The notes: generated from the letters alone by a model not told the origin. A DNA stretch of 64,000 nucleotides from Agromyces laixinhei (GCF_006337065.1 NZ_CP040872.1:3348001-3412000), one strand, 5' to 3'. Numbered from the stretch's first letter, positions 7,334 through 16,852 are shown. A program made the numbers and translations.

Positions 7334-8851
7334 ATGACCATCGACCGCGCGTCGCGCCTCGTCCCCGAGCCGCGCAGCAGCGCGGACGTCACCGGGGAGC
7401 ATTCGCAGTTCCGCCTCGACCTCGAGCGCATCAGGTTCTCGCCGTACTTCTCGCGCCTCTCCGCCGTCACCCAGGTGATCGCACAGCCGGGGGCCGGCCC
7501 CCTCATCCACAACCGGCTCACGCACTCGATCAAGGTCACCGCGGTCGCGCGGGCGATCGCGGTGAAGCTGTCGGATGCCGCGTCGCCGGCCCGTGACTTC
7601 GCACTCGAGCACGGCTGCGATGCCGTCGTCGTGCAGGCCGCCGCGAGCGCCCACGACCTCGGGCACCCGCCCTTCGGCCACCTCGGCGAGCGCGTGCTCG
7701 ACCGCCTCTCACGCGAGACCCTCGGGCTCGTCGACGGCTTCGAGGGCAATGCGCAGAGCTACCGGATCCTCACGGCCCTCGACGTGAGCGCGGCCGCGCC
7801 GCTCGGGCTCAACCTCACGGCCGCCGTGCGTACGGCCGTCGCGAAGTATCCGTGGACGCGATACGTCGACGCGGCGTCGCTGGGCACCGGGCCGCTGCCG
7901 CGCGGGCTGCGGCGCACCGAGCAGGGCATCGAGGTCGTGAAGTACTCGGCCTACGGCATCGATGCCCTCGATCTCGAGCAGGCGCGATCCGGGCTTCCGC
8001 CCATGCAGCAGTCGCTCGAGTGCTCGATCATGGACATCGCCGACGACGTCGCCTACTCGATCCACGATGTCGACGACTTCTACCGCGCCGGCGTGCTCAG
8101 CCAGGGCGCCGTCGCGCGGGAGTTCCGCGGCTGGGCGATGACCGGGTCGAAGCTCCGCGCGCTCGACGGCGCGGCCCTCACCGCGCGCACGGCCCCGCCC
8201 GGCAGCGCCCTCGAGTCGCTGCGCCGCAAGTTCGCTCGCGACGACCCGTGGGTCGCCGACGACGACGCCTTCGCCGAGGCCGTCGCCGTCGTGGCCGACG
8301 ACCTCGTCGACGGACTGCTCGCGACGCCCTTCGACGGATCGATCGCCTCGGAGCGGGCGCTCTCGTCGTTCACGAATCGCTGGATCAGCCACCTGCAGTC
8401 GTCAGTCGTGCCTGCGCCGCACGACGTCGCGCGCTCGGGCCTCGTGACCCTCGACCGCCGCGCCTGGCACGAGGTCGAGATCCTGAAGTTCGTGCACCGG
8501 CACTTCATCCTCGACCGGGCCGACATCGTCATGTACCAGCGCGGGCTCAGCCGGGTGCTCGCGCGCGCCGTCAAGGGGCTCACCGCGTGGGCGACCGACG
8601 AGCACGATCGCGACCGCGTGCCGCAGCGGCTGAAGGAACTCGTGGAGATCGCGACCGACGGATACGCGTCGCTCCGCGACGGTCGCCCCGACGGCGTCCC
8701 GATCCCCGCGGCCGGCGATGTGCGCCGTCTCGGAGTCGGCCGCGGGGTGATCGACTACGTCGCCTCGCTCTCCGACGATCAGGCCCTCGCGGTGTCGGAG
8801 GCGCTCGACGGCCGCCCCGACCGGCTCTGGGACATCGGCCAGAACCTCTGA
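7334..8851 (+). CDS. dgt: Deoxyguanosinetriphosphate triphosphohydrolase-like protein
   Basis: This 505-residue HD-domain protein should cleave dNTPs to nucleoside and tripolyphosphate. The metal-binding signature is intact: NRLTHSIKV near residue 60, then ASAHDLGHPPFGHLGER near residue 100, and a later CSIMDIADDVAYSIHD with the last metal Asp. Length fits the dGTPase-like class. It is monocistronic, preceded by a leaderless-type promoter and followed by a strong hairpin. Substrate preference within the family cannot be read from the sequence. Confidence 0.9.
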   Translation: MTIDRASRLVPEPRSSADVTGEHSQFRLDLERIRFSPYFSRLSAVTQVIAQPGAGPLIHNRLTHSIKVTAVARAIAVKLSDAASPARDFALEHGCDAVVVQAAASAHDLGHPPFGHLGERVLDRLSRETLGLVDGFEGNAQSYRILTALDVSAAAPLGLNLTAAVRTAVAKYPWTRYVDAASLGTGPLPRGLRRTEQGIEVVKYSAYGIDALDLEQARSGLPPMQQSLECSIMDIADDVAYSIHDVDDFYRAGVLSQGAVAREFRGWAMTGSKLRALDGAALTARTAPPGSALESLRRKFARDDPWVADDDAFAEAVAVVADDLVDGLLATPFDGSIASERALSSFTNRWISHLQSSVVPAPHDVARSGLVTLDRRAWHEVEILKFVHRHFILDRADIVMYQRGLSRVLARAVKGLTAWATDEHDRDRVPQRLKELVEIATDGYASLRDGRPDGVPIPAAGDVRRLGVGRGVIDYVASLSDDQALAVSEALDGRPDRLWDIGQNL

Positions 8852-8857
8852 ACGAAA

Positions 8858-8897
8858 CGGGGCCGTGCGGATGCCGCGTGGCATCTGCACGGCCCCG
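8858..8897. terminator. Bidirectional hairpin terminator
   Basis: CGGGGCCGTGC-GGATGCC and its near-perfect complement surround a GCGT loop, forming an 18-pair stem with one mismatch. It lies between the convergent dGTPase-like and LAETG protein genes and contains the recurring GGATGCC word. Confidence 0.8.
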
Positions 8898-8913
8898 AAG
8901 CCGTTACTCGGTG

Positions 8914-10101
8914 TCAGGCCGAAGCGCCTGCGCGACGACGGTAGACGAGCACCGCACCGGCTGCGAGCAGCAGTGCACCGCCGACGAGCGGCAGGGTCGC
9001 GTCGAAGCCGGTCTCGGCGAGGGCGGGCCCGGCCGCGCCGGCACCCGTGGCGGGCGCTGCGAGGACGTTGATCTTCACGATCGCGTCGGCGTAGTTCTGC
9101 GCCTCCTCGCTGCTGCCGATCGCGTAGGTCACCGTGACCAGGTGCTCGCCGGGCGTGAGCGCGGCGAGCGTCTCAACCGACAGCGGCACGGTGAGGAGCC
9201 CGGTGTTGTCGGTCTGGTACACGCCGACGGGAACGGGAGTCGAGTACGCGTACACGTTGAAGAAGGTGAACGCCGCCCATGCGCCGGCGCCTTCCCATGC
9301 CTCGCCCATGTCGACGGAGAGCTGACCGGCAGTGCCCTGCGTGAACGTGCCGCCGTCATAGATCGTGCCCTGGTACTCGTTCTCGATGTACTCGGCGAGC
9401 GCGGTGGAGTCGGCGAAGGGAGCTGCGCCGAGCTCCGGTGCGGCCTCGGGCTGACCGAAGAGGGTCAGCTGCGAGCCCCACTTGATGCTGTACAGGTTGC
9501 CGGTCGCACCGCTATTGACGAAGACGCCGTAGCCGAGCAGCGTGATGTCGTCGGCGGCGGGGTTCGCACCCTCGATCGCGGCGAGCAGGTTCTCGAGGGT
9601 GTCGGTGGCGTTCGCGGCGTATGCGGTTCCGGCGATCGCCTTGCTCGTCGTCCACTGCTGGCCGAGGTCGGCATAGCTCTGGACCGGATCCGCCGGACGT
9701 AGGGTCGTGTACTGCTGTGCGCCGGCAGCGTCGTCGTAGAAGAGCGGGATCTGGAAGTAGGCGTTGCTCGCGCTCCACTGGATGCCGCCGGCGATCAGGT
9801 CGCGCAGGTCGCCGTTGTCGGCGTCCTCGTCGAAGCCGTTGAGGACCTGCACCTTGCCGGCGAGGTCGAGTCCCCAATCGCCGTCGGTGGCGTCGGCGAA
9901 CGAACCCCCCGCTGCGGCGCCGTCGTGCCAGCCGACGTACGTCGATTCATCGGGGCGGATGTCGGCGGCCGCGACGTACTCGGCCACCTCAGGGGAATCG
10001 AAGGCCTGCGCCGGCGCGGCGCCGACGAGTGCCAGGCCACCGCCCATCGCGATGGCGGCGCCGATGGCGGCGAATCTGGTCGTACGTCGTTCGAGGGCCA
10101 T
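8914..10101 (-). CDS. Secreted wall-anchored protein with LAETG sorting signal
   Basis: This 395-residue protein has a signal peptide (Arg-rich start, hydrophobic AAIGAAIAMGGGLALVGA, cleavage after AQA near residue 33). Its C-terminal sorting signal is LAETG at about 361-365, a hydrophobic helix and an RRR tail. LAxTG is the pattern used by class E sortases of high-GC actinobacteria. The ectodomain is acidic and aromatic-rich and matches no family I recognise; its last part (LTPGEHLVTVTYAIG) looks like an Ig-type beta domain. No sortase gene is in the window. The ATG at 10101 is chosen because it opens the signal peptide. Confidence 0.82.
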   Translation of the reverse strand: MALERRTTRFAAIGAAIAMGGGLALVGAAPAQAFDSPEVAEYVAAADIRPDESTYVGWHDGAAAGGSFADATDGDWGLDLAGKVQVLNGFDEDADNGDLRDLIAGGIQWSASNAYFQIPLFYDDAAGAQQYTTLRPADPVQSYADLGQQWTTSKAIAGTAYAANATDTLENLLAAIEGANPAADDITLLGYGVFVNSGATGNLYSIKWGSQLTLFGQPEAAPELGAAPFADSTALAEYIENEYQGTIYDGGTFTQGTAGQLSVDMGEAWEGAGAWAAFTFFNVYAYSTPVPVGVYQTDNTGLLTVPLSVETLAALTPGEHLVTVTYAIGSSEEAQNYADAIVKINVLAAPATGAGAAGPALAETGFDATLPLVGGALLLAAGAVLVYRRRAGASA

Positions 10102-10291
10102 GAATGGGTCCTGTTCTGTGTGGGTCTTCGCTGAGGGCACGTGAAGTGCATGCAGACATGGATCGAGCCGCGCACACGGCGCAGCTCGATTCGGATGCAT
10201 ATGTTCACGATGAGACTATGCGGAGGACTCTCTCCGGAAACACCCCCCGTTCGGGCGACACGGGCTCGATCCATCGCGCCGAAGGGTCGGC

Positions 10292-10330
10292 GATGCCCCG
10301 GGCGCGCGTGCGGCGCGGGCCCGGGGCATC
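10292..10330 (-). terminator. Hairpin after the hexosaminidase gene
   Basis: GATGCCCCGGGC pairs perfectly with GCCCGGGGCATC around a 15-base GC-rich loop, 22 bases past the hexosaminidase stop. The rest of the gap to the LAETG gene (10102-10291) should hold the promoter of that gene, but no clear boxes are seen. Confidence 0.65.
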
Positions 10331-10351
10331 CGTCGGATCACCGACTGCGAC

Positions 10352-13300
10352 TCAGCCGCAGGAGCGTGCGTCGTAGGCCGCGGTGAGGGTCGAGGTGACC
10401 GCAGCCCCGTTGAGCGTCGCGCTCACCTCGACGGTGGCCGTTCCCGCCGGCACGCTCGCCAGGCGCGTCGTGAACGAGTGCACCGCGTTCTTGCCCGCCG
10501 CCACGCTCGCGAACGACTTCTCACCGTGCGCGGTGGTCATCTCGAGCGAGACCGGCTCGTCTTCGCGGTTCGTCGCCTTGACGGTGACGTATGCCTTCGA
10601 GCCGACGCATCGCGTCTCGGCCACGACATCGACCTGTACCTCCGGCACGACCACCGCAGGCCCCGCAACGGCGAGCTCGCCGACGGTCGCCCACGGGTTC
10701 CCGTTCACCTCGCTCGTCGCGACGAGCTTGACGTATCGCGCCGTCGTCGGTCCGAAGGGAGCGAGCTGCGCGTCCGCGTTGTCGACGAAGGTGCCGCTCA
10801 CCACCGGCTCGCCCCACGCGCCGTCGACAGTCGCGACCGTCGACGAGGTGTAGACCTCGTAGTTCGCGATACGACCGTTGGCCCCGCCGGTGCCGGTGCT
10901 CGACCGGCCCGTGTACCAGACGCCGCACACCGACTGTTCGGCGCCGAGGTCGACGACGATCGAGTGAGGGTACTGCGCCTCGGTCGGCGACCACTGCGAG
11001 TGCCAGTAGGTGGCGGGGTTGCCGTCGATCGCGGCGGCCGCCGGACCGTTCGGGGCGGGCTCGCCCGACGTCTGCTGGCTCGAGACCGCGGCGATCGCGC
11101 TCGGAGTGAGCTGCTCGGTGGTGCAGATCGCGTTCGTCGCCGCCGTCGCCCGCGCCACGACCGCTCCCGCGTCGTCGACGAGTTCGAAGACGAACTCGCC
11201 CGATCCCGTCGCCGCGGATGCGTTGTGCAGGGTGAACGCCGCCTCGACGCTCGCGCCCTGCGCGAGGTCGCCGACCTCGATCGAGCCGGGCTCGGCCGAC
11301 CAGCCGGCCGGCGTCGCCGCGACGCGCACCGTGGCACCGGTGACATCCGCATCGGACGTGTTCGTCGCTGTCACGGTGACGGCGGTCTCGTCGCCCGGCG
11401 CCGCCGTGATCGCGGCCGGGGTGGCGTGCATCGCGACATCGCCCGTGATCTTCCACACCGTCTTGCCCCAGTCACCGGGTGTCTGCACGACGAGCCCGTC
11501 GGCGACCGTCTTCGGCGCCGCGTGCGAGACGGGCACGTCGACCAGGCCGGCCGAGACCGAGACGAACTGCTGGCTCGCGGCGTTCGCCACGGTGTAGCCG
11601 CCGTCGACCGCGCGCAGCTGCCACTTCTGCAGCGTCGTGTTCGCGCACGCGGCGAACTGGGCGCCGATGCCGATCTCGACCGGCACGCCGAGACGCATGG
11701 TGCCGTCGCGTGAGAGGTCGAGACAGCGCCCGTCGGGCGCGGTGACGGTGTAGTACCCGTCTGCGGTGGGCGCGAACGACAACTGCGCGGCGTCGTCGCC
11801 GAGGGCGAGCGCACCGGCAGCGTCGATGACCAGTGATCCCTCGCCGTCGGCGCCGGCCACCGTGAAGGCGCCGCCGGGAAGCGGCTGACGCTCGGCGCTC
11901 TCCCACAGCGGGGTGTGCCCGATGGTGTCCATCGCCGCTCGGAACGCGTCGAACGTCGCCCACGGGCGAGTGCCCGACCACGTCGACTGCGCGACGAAGC
12001 GCAGCGGTTCGAACATGCGCGCCTCGGTGGTGTTCTCGGCCTCGGCGGGGGTTCCGGCATCCGGCCAGATGCTCATGCGTGCGCCGCGAATCTGCTCGGT
12101 GCCGCTCGTGACCGTCTGACCGTAGAAGACCTCGGGGGTCCACGCCGAGTTGTAGAGGCCGCGGCTGTTCACGCCGTAGCCGCCGCGCACCATGTAGAGC
12201 GAGTTCGAGTTGTTGACGACCTCGTGTCCCCAGTCGAGGAACTGCTGCGGCCGCACCGAGGAGCCGGCCTGGTTCCAGTGCTCGACCACGATGTCGGGGT
12301 CGACCTGCTCGAACTGGTTCGTCGTCATGACGCCGTCGTTCCAGATGCGCAGCTCCTTGCCCGTCGACTTCACGTACTCGTCGATGCGGTTGATGTACCA
12401 CGCGACGACGTCGTCTTCGGTCGCCCCGGCACCGAACTTCGCCTCGGCGAACTCGCGGATCTGCGGGTAGTTGGCGTAGCCCGAGCCGAGCATGTACTCG
12501 TCGGCGCCCATGTGCCAGCTGTCGGCGGTGAAGACCTCGGCGTACTCGTCGATGAGGTCGGTGTAGAACTCGAACGACTCGTCCTTGGTGATGTCCATGC
12601 GGACTTCGTCTTTCGCCCCGGTCGTGGGATTGGTCAACTGGAGCTCGGGCAGGTTCTCGAGCCAGATCTCCATGTGGCCGGGCGAGTTGATCTCGGGGAT
12701 CACCTCGATGCCGTACGCCGCCGCCTTCTCGACGAGGGTGCGGATGTCGTCTTTCGTGTAGTACGACCAGGTGTTCGTCTCGGGGTACCCGTCGACCTTG
12801 ACCTTGAGTTCGAGCATCAGGGTGTTGAGCTTGAGGAACGACATCTCCTCGATCAGCCGGTCGATGAACTCGGGCGAGATGTTGATGACGCACGCGCACA
12901 CCGTGACGCCGCGCTCCTCGTACTCGGGCACGTCGATGAGCGATCCGCCGGGCAGTTCGCTCTGCTGGCCGAGCATCTGCAGCACGGTCCGGGTGCCGTA
13001 GAGCACGCCTGCGGGTTCGGCTGCGGTGACGGTGATCGTGTCGTCGACCACGAGTTCGTAGCCTTCGGTGCCGAGGTCGTCGCGCGACGCATCGAGCTGC
13101 AACTCGATGTCTCCGGATGCCGCAGCGCCCGAGCCGAGCGTCGTGCCCGGGTGGTCGACCGCGAGCTCGTCACGGAACAGTTCGGCGAGCTCGTCGATGC
13201 GCTCGCTCGTGCCATCGGTGACGACCGCGGGGTCGGCGTCGACCGTGAACACGCCCTCGGCCGGGGTCCAGCCCTCGATGGAGGGGATGACGTCGGGCAG

Positions 13301-13423
13301 CTCGACGGCCGCCGATGCCGGTGAGGCGTTCGTCAGGGTGCCTGCGAGGAGCAGGATGGTGAGCCCCGACGCGGCCAGCGCACCGAGCGCACCGCGTCGT
13401 CTGCCATGCAATGTGGTGTCCAA
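10352..13423 (-). CDS. Secreted beta-N-acetylhexosaminidase (GH20) with NEW3-like and F5/8 type C domains
   Basis: This protein of about 1023 residues removes terminal N-acetylglucosamine or N-acetylgalactosamine, for example from chitin or wall fragments. A signal peptide ending ASPASA leads to a GH20 N-terminal domain and a GH20 catalytic barrel. The catalytic Asp-Glu lies in WHMGADEYM (residues 306-309 from the TTG start). A ricin-like beta region follows, then a NEW3-like beta domain (VTATNTSDADVTGATVRV) and a C-terminal F5/8 type C sugar-binding domain (IDGNPATYWHSQW). The TTG at 13423 is preferred for the GAAGGG site six bases before it; an ATG at 13465 would put the start codon inside a palindrome. 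Confidence 0.9.
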   Translation of the reverse strand: MDTTLHGRRRGALGALAASGLTILLLAGTLTNASPASAAVELPDVIPSIEGWTPAEGVFTVDADPAVVTDGTSERIDELAELFRDELAVDHPGTTLGSGAAASGDIELQLDASRDDLGTEGYELVVDDTITVTAAEPAGVLYGTRTVLQMLGQQSELPGGSLIDVPEYEERGVTVCACVINISPEFIDRLIEEMSFLKLNTLMLELKVKVDGYPETNTWSYYTKDDIRTLVEKAAAYGIEVIPEINSPGHMEIWLENLPELQLTNPTTGAKDEVRMDITKDESFEFYTDLIDEYAEVFTADSWHMGADEYMLGSGYANYPQIREFAEAKFGAGATEDDVVAWYINRIDEYVKSTGKELRIWNDGVMTTNQFEQVDPDIVVEHWNQAGSSVRPQQFLDWGHEVVNNSNSLYMVRGGYGVNSRGLYNSAWTPEVFYGQTVTSGTEQIRGARMSIWPDAGTPAEAENTTEARMFEPLRFVAQSTWSGTRPWATFDAFRAAMDTIGHTPLWESAERQPLPGGAFTVAGADGEGSLVIDAAGALALGDDAAQLSFAPTADGYYTVTAPDGRCLDLSRDGTMRLGVPVEIGIGAQFAACANTTLQKWQLRAVDGGYTVANAASQQFVSVSAGLVDVPVSHAAPKTVADGLVVQTPGDWGKTVWKITGDVAMHATPAAITAAPGDETAVTVTATNTSDADVTGATVRVAATPAGWSAEPGSIEVGDLAQGASVEAAFTLHNASAATGSGEFVFELVDDAGAVVARATAATNAICTTEQLTPSAIAAVSSQQTSGEPAPNGPAAAAIDGNPATYWHSQWSPTEAQYPHSIVVDLGAEQSVCGVWYTGRSSTGTGGANGRIANYEVYTSSTVATVDGAWGEPVVSGTFVDNADAQLAPFGPTTARYVKLVATSEVNGNPWATVGELAVAGPAVVVPEVQVDVVAETRCVGSKAYVTVKATNREDEPVSLEMTTAHGEKSFASVAAGKNAVHSFTTRLASVPAGTATVEVSATLNGAAVTSTLTAAYDARSCG

Positions 13424-13456
13424 GATGGACCCTTCGTTCCGGCAACGAGGTCCAAT

Positions 13457-13494
13457 CAACGACATCGTTGTGCGAGCAATTGTTTACGCAAACA
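13457..13494 (-). promoter_or_regulatory. LacI-type operator and a second palindrome upstream of the hexosaminidase
   Basis: TGTTTACGCAAACA at 13481-13494 is a 14-base near-palindrome with the central CG typical of LacI-family sugar repressors. CAACGA and TCGTTG arms at 13457-13470 form a second palindrome nearer the gene. Both lie just upstream of the start and fit induction of hexosaminidase by amino-sugars. No LacI gene is in the window. Confidence 0.55.
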
Positions 13495-13663
13495 TAGAGA
13501 GGTCGCGGCGTATCCGTCAACCATATGACGGGGAAATCTCGGAACAGAGCGCACGAACCGTCGCTCGACGCGAAGTCGCGCTTGATATCGAGAACATGTC
13601 GGGCGGCAACCACAACCCGTGACACATGGCGGTGAAGTCATGGCACGGGGCATCCGCTCGCTC

Positions 13664-13669
13664 TAGGCT
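13664..13669 (+). promoter_or_regulatory. -10 box of leaderless promoter for the aminotransferase
   Basis: TAGGCT followed by six bases and the GTG start at 13676. Confidence 0.5.
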
Positions 13670-13675
13670 GATGGG

Positions 13676-14902
13676 GTGACCGAGAAGCCGCGCCTGTCCG
13701 CCCGTATCGCCGCCATCGCCGAGTCTGCGACCCTCAAGGTCGATGCGAAGGCGAAGGCCCTCCAGGCCGAGGGGCGCCCGGTCATCTCGTACGCGGCGGG
13801 CGAGCCCGACTTCGCCACGCCCGAGTACATCGTCGAGGCGGCGCTCGCGGCGACGCACGACCCGAAGAACTACCGCTACACCCCGGCGGCGGGCCTTCCC
13901 GATCTGCGCGAGGCCGTCGCCGCGAAGACGCTTCGCGACTCGGGCCTCGAGGTCTCGCCCGGTCAGGTCGTCGTGACCAACGGTGGCAAGCAGGCGGTCT
14001 ACCAGGCGTTCCAGGCGCTCCTCGACCCGGGCGACGAGGTGCTCGTGCCTGCGCCGTACTGGACCACCTACCCCGAGGCGATCAAGCTCGCCGGCGGTCG
14101 CCAGGTCGACGTGTTCGCGGGCGCCGACCAGGGCTACCTCGTCACGGTCGAACAGCTCGAGGCCGCCCGCACCGACCGCACGAAGGTGCTGCTCTTCGTC
14201 TCACCGTCGAACCCGACGGGCGCGGTGTACTCACCCGAGCAGACCCGTGCGATCGGCGAGTGGGCGCTCGAGCACGGCCTCTGGGTCGTCTCCGACGAGA
14301 TCTACCAGAACCTGACGTACGGGCCGATCGACGGCGATGCGGATGCCCCTGCGCCGCGCGCCGCCTCCATCGTCGAAGCCGTGCCCGAGCTCGCCAACCA
14401 GACGATCCTCGTCAACGGCGTCGCGAAGACCTATGCGATGACCGGCTGGCGGCTCGGCTGGATGGTGGGGCCCGCCGACATCATCAAGGGCGCCGCGAAC
14501 CTGCAGTCGCATCTCTCGTCGAACGTGTCGAACATCTCGCAGCGCGCGGCGATCGCAGCGCTGAACGGCCCCCAAGACGCCGTGGAGGAGATGCGCCGGG
14601 CCTTCGACCGTCGCCGCCGCACGATCGTCGCCGAGCTCTCGAAGATCGACGGGCTCACGGTGCCGGTGCCCGAGGGAGCGTTCTACGTCTACCCCGACGT
14701 CACGGGCCTGCTCGGCCGAACCTGGGGCGGGGTCACGCCCACGACCTCGCTCGAACTCGCCGACCTGATCCTCGACCAGGCCGAGGTGGCTGCGGTGCCC
14801 GGCGAGGCATTCGGCCCCTCGGGCTACCTGCGTCTCAGCTACGCGCTCGGCGACGCCCCGCTGCTCGAGGGTGTGCAGCGCCTGCAGCGACTCTTCGCGT
14901 AG
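13676..14902 (+). CDS. aspB: Pyridoxal-phosphate aminotransferase, aspartate type (class I/II)
   Basis: This 408-residue fold-type I aminotransferase has the cofactor Asn and Asp motifs ([26 protein letters not shown]) and the Schiff-base lysine at about residue 251 in [23 protein letters not shown] near the N-terminus is typical of subgroup I-gamma aspartate aminotransferases, which exchange amino groups between aspartate and 2-oxoglutarate. In related genomes this gene often sits near tRNA-Trp and secE; here it is about 6.6 kb away. Prephenate or other amino-acceptor use cannot be excluded. Confidence 0.9.
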   Translation: MTEKPRLSARIAAIAESATLKVDAKAKALQAEGRPVISYAAGEPDFATPEYIVEAALAATHDPKNYRYTPAAGLPDLREAVAAKTLRDSGLEVSPGQVVVTNGGKQAVYQAFQALLDPGDEVLVPAPYWTTYPEAIKLAGGRQVDVFAGADQGYLVTVEQLEAARTDRTKVLLFVSPSNPTGAVYSPEQTRAIGEWALEHGLWVVSDEIYQNLTYGPIDGDADAPAPRAASIVEAVPELANQTILVNGVAKTYAMTGWRLGWMVGPADIIKGAANLQSHLSSNVSNISQRAAIAALNGPQDAVEEMRRAFDRRRRTIVAELSKIDGLTVPVPEGAFYVYPDVTGLLGRTWGGVTPTTSLELADLILDQAEVAAVPGEAFGPSGYLRLSYALGDAPLLEGVQRLQRLFA

Positions 14903-14914
14903 TCCGGCCCGGCC

Positions 14915-15823
14915 TCACGGGTTCGCGAGCGCGGTGCGCGCCTCGACCGCCAGTTCGTCGGCGACGGCGGTCAGCAGAGCCGAGCGCAGGTTCCACTGCT
15001 GCCAGAAGAGCGGCACGTCGATCGGCGTGCCGCCGATGCGCACGAGGGCGCCGCGTTCGAGCTCGTCGGCCGCCTGGATCCCGGGCAGCATGCCCCAGCC
15101 GAGCCCGAGCTTGACCGCCGACGCGAAATCGCTCGACGCCGGCACGAAGTGCCGCGGCGGCCCGTCGGGGTCGACGCCGCATGCCGACAGGTGTGCGCGT
15201 TGCAGGTCGTCGCGTCGGTCGAAATCGACGAGCGGCGCCTCGGCGAGCGCAGCGTGCGCAGCGTGCGCAGCGGCATGTGACATGAGGCTCCAGCGCTCCG
15301 CGAACGCGGGCGTGGCCACGGCCTCGTAGCGCATCACGCCGAGGGGGCGCACGAGGCATCCGGCCACCGGGGCGGACTGCGAGGTCACCGCACCCAGCAC
15401 CGTGCCCGACTCGAGCAGCCCCGCGGTGAAGTCCTGATCGTCGCGGTGCAGGTCGAACACGACGGAGCGGCGCTCCCCCACGCGGGCCAGCGCCGGAAGG
15501 AACCACGTCGCGAGCGAGTCGGCATTGACCGCGAGGGCGAGCGAGATCGGCCGAGCGGATGCCTCGTCGAGCCCGAACTCGGCGAGGGCGTCGTGTTCGA
15601 GCAGCGCGACCTGGCGCGCGAGTCGCACGATGGGTGCACCGGCCTCGGTGGCCCGGGCCGGCTTCGAGCGCACGACGAGCACGCGCCCGAGCTGCTGCTC
15701 GAGTGCCTTGACGCGCTGGGAGACCGCCGACGGCGTGATGCGCAACCGCCGTGCCGCCGCGTCGAAGGTGCCCTCGTCGATGACGACGGCGAGGGTGCGG
15801 GCGAGGTCGAACGGAATCTCCAT
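14915..15823 (-). CDS. lysG: LysR-family regulator, ArgP/LysG type
   Basis: This 302-residue regulator has an N-terminal winged helix (FDLARTLAVVIDEGTFDAAARRL, ITPSAVSQRVKALEQQLG) and a LysR effector domain. ArgP/LysG proteins sense lysine or arginine and switch on the exporter. It is divergent from the LysE-family gene with 72 bases between, the classical lysG-lysE layout. The start MEIPFDL is chosen because it begins just before the helix-turn-helix. An Ala/His-rich run (SHAAAHAAHAAL) in the effector domain is unusual. Confidence 0.92.
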   Translation of the reverse strand: MEIPFDLARTLAVVIDEGTFDAAARRLRITPSAVSQRVKALEQQLGRVLVVRSKPARATEAGAPIVRLARQVALLEHDALAEFGLDEASARPISLALAVNADSLATWFLPALARVGERRSVVFDLHRDDQDFTAGLLESGTVLGAVTSQSAPVAGCLVRPLGVMRYEAVATPAFAERWSLMSHAAAHAAHAALAEAPLVDFDRRDDLQRAHLSACGVDPDGPPRHFVPASSDFASAVKLGLGWGMLPGIQAADELERGALVRIGGTPIDVPLFWQQWNLRSALLTAVADELAVEARTALANP

Positions 15824-15832
15824 CTGAAGCCA

Positions 15833-15888
15833 TGCTAATGCCAATGAAGAATCTTGAGCTGGCATGAAGCCACCGCGCCGCCTACGGT
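15833..15888. promoter_or_regulatory. Divergent regulatory region of lysG and lysE
   Basis: The 72-base gap has TGCCA and TGGCA half-sites about 15 bases apart (around 15839 and 15860), with AAGAATCTT between them, a plausible LysR binding site. On the plus strand TACGGT at 15883-15888 lies seven bases before the exporter GTG, so that message is probably leaderless. On the minus strand TAGCAT lies eight bases before the regulator ATG. Confidence 0.5.
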
Positions 15889-15895
15889 CATTCTC

Positions 15896-16561
15896 GTGCC
15901 CCTCTCCTCCGCGCTCGCCGGCTTCGGCCTCGGCCTCTCGCTCATCGTCGCGATCGGCGCGCAGAACGTCTTCGTGATGCGCCAGGGCATCCGGCGCGAG
16001 CACGTCTTCGCGGTGACGGCCATCTGCGCGCTGAGCGACCTCGCGCTGATCATGGTCGGCGTCTCGGGCGTCGGCGTCGTGCTCGCGGCCGTGCCGTGGC
16101 TCGTCGACGTCATCCGGTGGGCGGGTGCGGCGTTCCTCGTCGCGTACGGAGTGCTCGCCGCGCGCCGCGCGCTTCGCCCGAACGGGCAGGCACTCGACGC
16201 GACCGCGCCGGAGCCCCGGCACGGCACCGACTCGGGCGCGACGACGACGCTCACCCGGCGGCACACCGGCACCGGGCTCGCGGCTGCGGTGCTGACCTGC
16301 CTCGCCCTCACCTGGCTGAACCCGCACGTCTACCTCGACACGGTGTTCCTGCTCGGCTCGGTCGCCAACACGCACGGAGACGGCCGCTGGGCCTTCGCCG
16401 CGGGAGCCGGTGTCGCGAGCCTCGTCTGGTTCTTCGGCCTCGCCTACGGCGCGCGGCTGCTCGGCGGCGTGCTCGCGAGCCCGCGCGCATGGCGGGTGCT
16501 CGATGCGGTCATCGCGGTCGTCATGGTCGGGCTCGGCGTCATGCTCGTGCTGCCGCGCTGA
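15896..16561 (+). CDS. lysE: LysE/ArgO-family basic amino acid exporter
   Basis: This 221-residue membrane protein with about six helices should export lysine and/or arginine. LysE hallmarks are present: the N-terminal GFGLGLSLIVAIGAQNVFVMRQG, then TWLNPHVYLDTVFLLGS in the second half. A polar loop with PEPRHGTDSGATTTL separates the two halves. The GTG start at 15896 is chosen because the hydrophobic segment begins directly after it and because of the TACGGT box seven bases upstream. Control by the divergent LysG/ArgP is expected from the family. Confidence 0.93.
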   Translation: MPLSSALAGFGLGLSLIVAIGAQNVFVMRQGIRREHVFAVTAICALSDLALIMVGVSGVGVVLAAVPWLVDVIRWAGAAFLVAYGVLAARRALRPNGQALDATAPEPRHGTDSGATTTLTRRHTGTGLAAAVLTCLALTWLNPHVYLDTVFLLGSVANTHGDGRWAFAAGAGVASLVWFFGLAYGARLLGGVLASPRAWRVLDAVIAVVMVGLGVMLVLPR

Positions 16562-16578
16562 CTCGAGGGGCCGGCCCC

Positions 16579-16683
16579 CCACCGACCCTCGCCCCACCGA
16601 CGCTCGCCCCACCGACGCTCGCCCCACCGACCCTCGCCCCACCGACCCTCGCCCCACCGACCCTCGCCCCACCGGCTCTCGCC
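16579..16683 (+). repeat. Seven tandem copies of a 15-base repeat
   Basis: The unit CCACCGACSCTCGCC repeats seven times with few changes, then decays into two shorter copies up to about 16711. It lies between lysE and the ABC operon. The unit is a multiple of three and open in several frames, but no start or family supports a protein. It looks like a minisatellite that could vary in copy number between strains. Confidence 0.85.
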
Positions 16684-16725
16684 CAGCGACTCCCGCCCAG
16701 CGACGCTCGCGGGCCGACCATCACC

Positions 16726-16774
16726 CGCAGACTCTCCTGTTGATGCACGGGACGCATCAACAGGAGAGTCTGCG
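16726..16774. repeat. Perfect 21-base inverted repeat, seven-base loop
   Basis: Arms 16726-16746 and 16754-16774 are exact complements. The core reads GACTCTCCTGTTGATGC with its complement. A diverged copy with the same 17-7-17 geometry lies at 32769-32809. It may act as a terminator after lysE, but the related copy suggests a dispersed palindromic element. Confidence 0.75.
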
Positions 16775-16852
16775 CATCCCCCGACCGGTGGATGGTCGAA
16801 ATCGGTCCGTCGGGGGCTGCCGGCCGCGGCCGCCGCGCGGCATGCTCGGAGC

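Noticed and set aside
16579-16711. CRISPR array
   Set aside because: Units are directly abutting 15-mers without spacers, and there are no cas genes. No CRISPR array was seen anywhere in the window.
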